9,148 bases of DNA from assembly GCA_947174735.1 (NCBI GenBank), contig CAMWKC010000072.1, positions 1 to 9,148 of the forward strand. Direction: 5' to 3'. This DNA comes from an uncultured Porphyromonadaceae bacterium (GTDB taxonomy: Bacteria; Bacteroidota; Bacteroidia; Bacteroidales; Muribaculaceae). The notes under the pieces are model-generated. The model saw only the letters and a list, made by a program, of their open reading frames with translations. It did no database searches and was not told the DNA's origin. The translations under genes and the position numbers were made by a program. Below, piece after piece: positions 6,754-9,148 of this stretch. Position 1 is the stretch's first letter. Every line of letters begins with the position of its first letter.

Positions 6754-7229
6754 TTTATCTTACTGTTTTCAAGATTATGCAGCATTTGGGTAGGTGTAAG
6801 ACCTGTAACCGGATGATGCCAGCCTGGTGCGAGTTCCTCCATAGGTACGAGAAAAAAATCGCGTTCGGCTAAACGGGGATGGGGAAGTATTAAGCCGGGT
6901 TCATCAACTGTAAGTTCATCAACGGCAACAAGGTCTATGTCAAGTTCACGGTCAGTATATGAGCCGTCTGCATTACGATGGGGTGTAGTGGAAATTGAGC
7001 GTTCTATTTCAAGTAACCGCTCAAGAATCTGCCGGGGTTCAAGTTCCGAAGCGAACATCATTCCGAGATTAAGAAACTTGCGGTCAGAGTCGAAACCCCA
7101 GGGTTCCGACTCAACCACATGACTTATCTCATAAGTACCGAACGCCTCGCCCACAGCGCGCATGGCGCGGCTGAGGACGAGGCGACGCTGGCCCATATTG
7201 GACCCTATGTTAATGAATACAGTGTGCAT
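6750..7229 (-). CDS. folK: 2-amino-4-hydroxy-6-hydroxymethyldihydropteridine pyrophosphokinase (HPPK)
   Basis: This 159-residue protein has the size and motifs of a single-domain HPPK, which transfers pyrophosphate from ATP to 6-hydroxymethyl-7,8-dihydropterin, the step before dihydropteroate synthase in folate synthesis. Visible motifs are 'INIGSNMGQR' near the N-terminus, 'ESEPWGF' at 40-46 (pterin-side loop), 'LLEIERS' at 72-78, and the family signature 'YTDRELDIDLV' at 91-101. In it D97 and D99 are the expected Mg-binding pair and R94 is conserved. 'LPHPRLAERDFFLVPMEEL' (115-133) is the usual C-terminal region. It acts in the cytoplasm. Its ATG (7229-7227) shares one base with the infB stop (TGATG), and its stop overlaps the nudC start, so the three genes are likely co-transcribed and translationally coupled. 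No folP or folB gene is nearby in the window. Confidence 0.95.
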   Translation of the reverse strand: MHTVFINIGSNMGQRRLVLSRAMRAVGEAFGTYEISHVVESEPWGFDSDRKFLNLGMMFASELEPRQILERLLEIERSISTTPHRNADGSYTDRELDIDLVAVDELTVDEPGLILPHPRLAERDFFLVPMEELAPGWHHPVTGLTPTQMLHNLENSKIK

Positions 7230-9148
7230 CAGAGAGTTTTCTTAACTTCGACTTCCTCGAAAGCTTCGATAAGATCGCCTTCACGTATATCGTTGTAACC
7301 CTGTACCGACAGACCGCAGTCATAACCTGATACCACCTCTTTGACATCGTCTTTAAAGCGCTTCAGGCTACCGAGTTCACCGGTATAGACCACAATACCA
7401 TCGCGTATGACACGAATCTTGCTACGGCTCTTAATTTTGCCGTCACGCACAATGGCACCGGCGATTGTACCGACTTTCGAAATGTGATAGGTCTGGAGCA
7501 CCTCGGCATTACCGATGATTTCCTCTTTGATTTCCGGAGCCAACAGACCCTCCATAGCATCCTTAACCTCTTCGATGGCCTTATAGATGACTGAATAGAG
7601 ACGTATTTCCACACCTTCTTTATCAGCCTCACGCTTGGCAGCGCCGGAAGGACGTACCTGGAAACCGATGATGATAGCATCTGACGCGGCAGCTAACGTG
7701 ACATCGCTTTCAGATATGGCACCTACACCCTTATGCAACACATTGACCTGTATTTCAGGTGTAGAAAGCTTGATAAGCGAATCGCTGAGAGCTTCAACCG
7801 AACCGTCCACATCACCTTTGACAACAAGGTTGAGTTCGTGGAAGTCGTTGAGGGCACGGCGGCGTCCAAGTTCTTCGAGACCCGGACGTTTCTTCGTACG
7901 CAGACCGAGCTCACGCTGCAACTGCTCACGCTTGCCGGCTATCTCGCGTGCCTCCTGGTCAGTTTCAAGCACATTAAAGGTGTCACCTGCTGTCGGTGCG
8001 CCGTTAAGACCTAATATCAGCACAGGAGTAGAAGGACCGGCTTCTTTGACACGCTGGTTACGTTCGTTGAACATAGCTTTTATCTTACCGTAATGTGTAC
8101 CAGCCAATATAACATCGCCTACACGTAGTGTACCGTTCTGTACAAGTACAGTAGCAACATAACCGCGTCCTTTGTCAAGCGACGATTCTATAACCGAACC
8201 TATAGCGAGACGATCGGGATTAGCACGAAGATCAAGCATTTCTGCTTCAAGCAATACTTTCTCCATAAGGTCTTCGACTCCGATACCTTTCTTAGCGGAT
8301 ATATCCTGACTCTGGTACTTACCACCCCAGTCTTCGACAAGATAATTCATAGCAGCTAACTGCTCCTTAATTTTATCAGGATTGGCAGCAGGCTTATCTA
8401 TCTTGTTTATAGCGAATACCATCGGCACACCGGCTGCAGTGGCGTGGTTGATAGCTTCGACAGTCTGAGGCATTACGTCGTCATCCGCTGCGACAATGAT
8501 AATAGCAAGGTCAGTGACTTTAGCACCACGTGCACGCATAGCAGTGAAAGCTTCATGACCCGGAGTATCAAGGAAAGTAATTCGACGTCCGTCAGGTAGC
8601 TTCACATTATAAGCACCTATATGCTGTGTTATACCGCCTGCCTCACCGGCTATGACGTTAGAATTACGTATATAGTCGAGAAGTGATGTTTTACCGTGGT
8701 CTACGTGACCCATGACAGTAACAATCGGCGGACGAGGCTGCAGGTCTTCTTCAGCATCTTCTTCGGTAGCAATTGCTTCTGTCACATCTGCACTGACATA
8801 TTCGGTAGTGAAACCGAACTCCTCAGCTACGATGTTTATAGTTTCTGCATCAAGGCGCTGGTTGATAGACACCATTACACCGAGGTTCATGCAGGTGGCG
8901 ATGACGTTGTTAACCGGAATCTCCATGAGATTAGCAAGATCGTTCGCAGTCACGAATTCGGTTATCTTGATAATTCTGCTCTCGGCTTCCTCACGGCGTT
9001 CCCTCTCAAGCTCGCGGTTGTGCATTTCCTCGCGTTTCTCCTTACGCCACTTGACACTCTTCTTAACCTGCTTATTGGTGAGACGTGCAAGAGTTTCTTT
9101 TACCTGCTTCTGCACGTCTTCATTACTTACTTCAGGTTTGGCCTGAGG
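7229..9148 (-). CDS. infB: Translation initiation factor IF-2 (5' end outside window)
   Basis: The frame is open to the right window edge, giving 639 residues without the N-terminal part; a GTG at 9115 is internal, because the eleven codons upstream continue a normal IF-2 sequence ('[19 protein letters not shown]'). Numbering from the window edge: a basic, charged linker (about 15-60), an IF-2 N-type subdomain (about 60-118), then the GTPase domain with G1 GHVDHGKT at 147-154, G2 '[10 protein letters not shown]' at 171-180, G3 DTPGH at 194-198, G4 NKID at 248-251 and G5 SAK at 284-286. The beta-barrel and C-terminal domains that bind initiator fMet-tRNA follow to the end 'EEVEVKKTL'. IF-2 brings fMet-tRNA to the 30S subunit and drives subunit joining. 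Bacteroidota IF-2 is long, so about 300 residues are probably missing. It is the first gene seen of the minus-strand cluster, with folK starting in its stop codon. rimP and nusA may lie upstream, outside the window. Confidence 0.98.
   Translation of the reverse strand, partial: PQAKPEVSNEDVQKQVKETLARLTNKQVKKSVKWRKEKREEMHNRELERERREEAESRIIKITEFVTANDLANLMEIPVNNVIATCMNLGVMVSINQRLDAETINIVAEEFGFTTEYVSADVTEAIATEEDAEEDLQPRPPIVTVMGHVDHGKTSLLDYIRNSNVIAGEAGGITQHIGAYNVKLPDGRRITFLDTPGHEAFTAMRARGAKVTDLAIIIVAADDDVMPQTVEAINHATAAGVPMVFAINKIDKPAANPDKIKEQLAAMNYLVEDWGGKYQSQDISAKKGIGVEDLMEKVLLEAEMLDLRANPDRLAIGSVIESSLDKGRGYVATVLVQNGTLRVGDVILAGTHYGKIKAMFNERNQRVKEAGPSTPVLILGLNGAPTAGDTFNVLETDQEAREIAGKREQLQRELGLRTKKRPGLEELGRRRALNDFHELNLVVKGDVDGSVEALSDSLIKLSTPEIQVNVLHKGVGAISESDVTLAAASDAIIIGFQVRPSGAAKREADKEGVEIRLYSVIYKAIEEVKDAMEGLLAPEIKEEIIGNAEVLQTYHISKVGTIAGAIVRDGKIKSRSKIRVIRDGIVVYTGELGSLKRFKDDVKEVVSGYDCGLSVQGYNDIREGDLIEAFEEVEVKKTL

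Noticed and set aside
6926..6958. HPPK signature with TDR in place of the common GPR
   Set aside because: The Arg and both Mg-binding Asp residues are kept, and such [DE]R-type variants are, as far as I recall, normal in Bacteroidota FolK, so not treated as unusual.
7635..8093. 152-codon open frame on the plus strand opposite infB
   Set aside because: It lies wholly within well-conserved IF-2 coding sequence and its translation is Ser/Arg-rich with no recognisable domain, as expected for an antisense shadow.
8712..9146. 144-codon open frame on the plus strand at the right edge
   Set aside because: Antisense to the IF-2 G1 region and linker; low-complexity Ser/Arg/Leu translation and no family features.

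Overview
The window looks like chromosomal DNA from a member of the Bacteroidota, probably order Bacteroidales. This is inferred from protein style: an IF-2 of Bacteroidales type, an NtrC-type regulator with a TTTGEEG loop after the phospho-acceptor, and MacB-like permeases with the pattern 'PAINLSSM…EIGVRRAFG'. Translation starts also lack clear Shine-Dalgarno sequences. The species cannot be named from this window. Coding density is almost complete. The largest gap is about 46 bases, so there is no gene-free stretch over 300 bases. I saw no tRNA, rRNA, CRISPR array, insertion sequence or attachment site.

Left block (1-6039, plus strand): five genes in one direction. They are the 3' end of a MacB/FtsX-type ABC permease, a second complete MacB-type permease, a TolC-family outer-membrane protein, a sigma-54-dependent NtrC-family response regulator and a PAS-containing histidine kinase. 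The regulator and kinase overlap by 4 bases. The ATP-binding subunit and periplasmic adaptor that such a system needs are not in the window and are presumably upstream. Together the genes read as a tripartite efflux or envelope-export system with its own two-component control. The kinase has two membrane helices joined by only a few residues, so it probably senses the membrane or the transporter rather than a periplasmic ligand. Its partner is a complete sigma-54 activator (Walker A, GAFTGA, Walker B, Fis-type helix-turn-helix).

Right block (5989-9148, minus strand): three genes in the order infB (5' end outside the window), folK, nudC. Both junctions overlap (TGATG between infB and folK, ATGA between folK and nudC), which suggests one transcript with translational coupling. 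The products are initiation factor IF-2, the folate enzyme HPPK, and a Zn-ribbon Nudix NAD pyrophosphatase / RNA deNADding enzyme.

The two blocks converge, and the kinase and nudC reading frames overlap tail to tail by 51 bases. A 9-bp perfect inverted repeat with a smaller one inside it covers nearly all of the overlap. The most striking non-coding signal is a perfect 10-bp hairpin with a UACG tetraloop inside the tolC-like gene. It covers exactly eight codons at the predicted signal-peptide junction. I did not find a clearly undescribed system. The most unusual points are the sigma-54 / two-helix-kinase control of an ABC exporter, the tolC hairpin and the infB-folK-nudC coupling.
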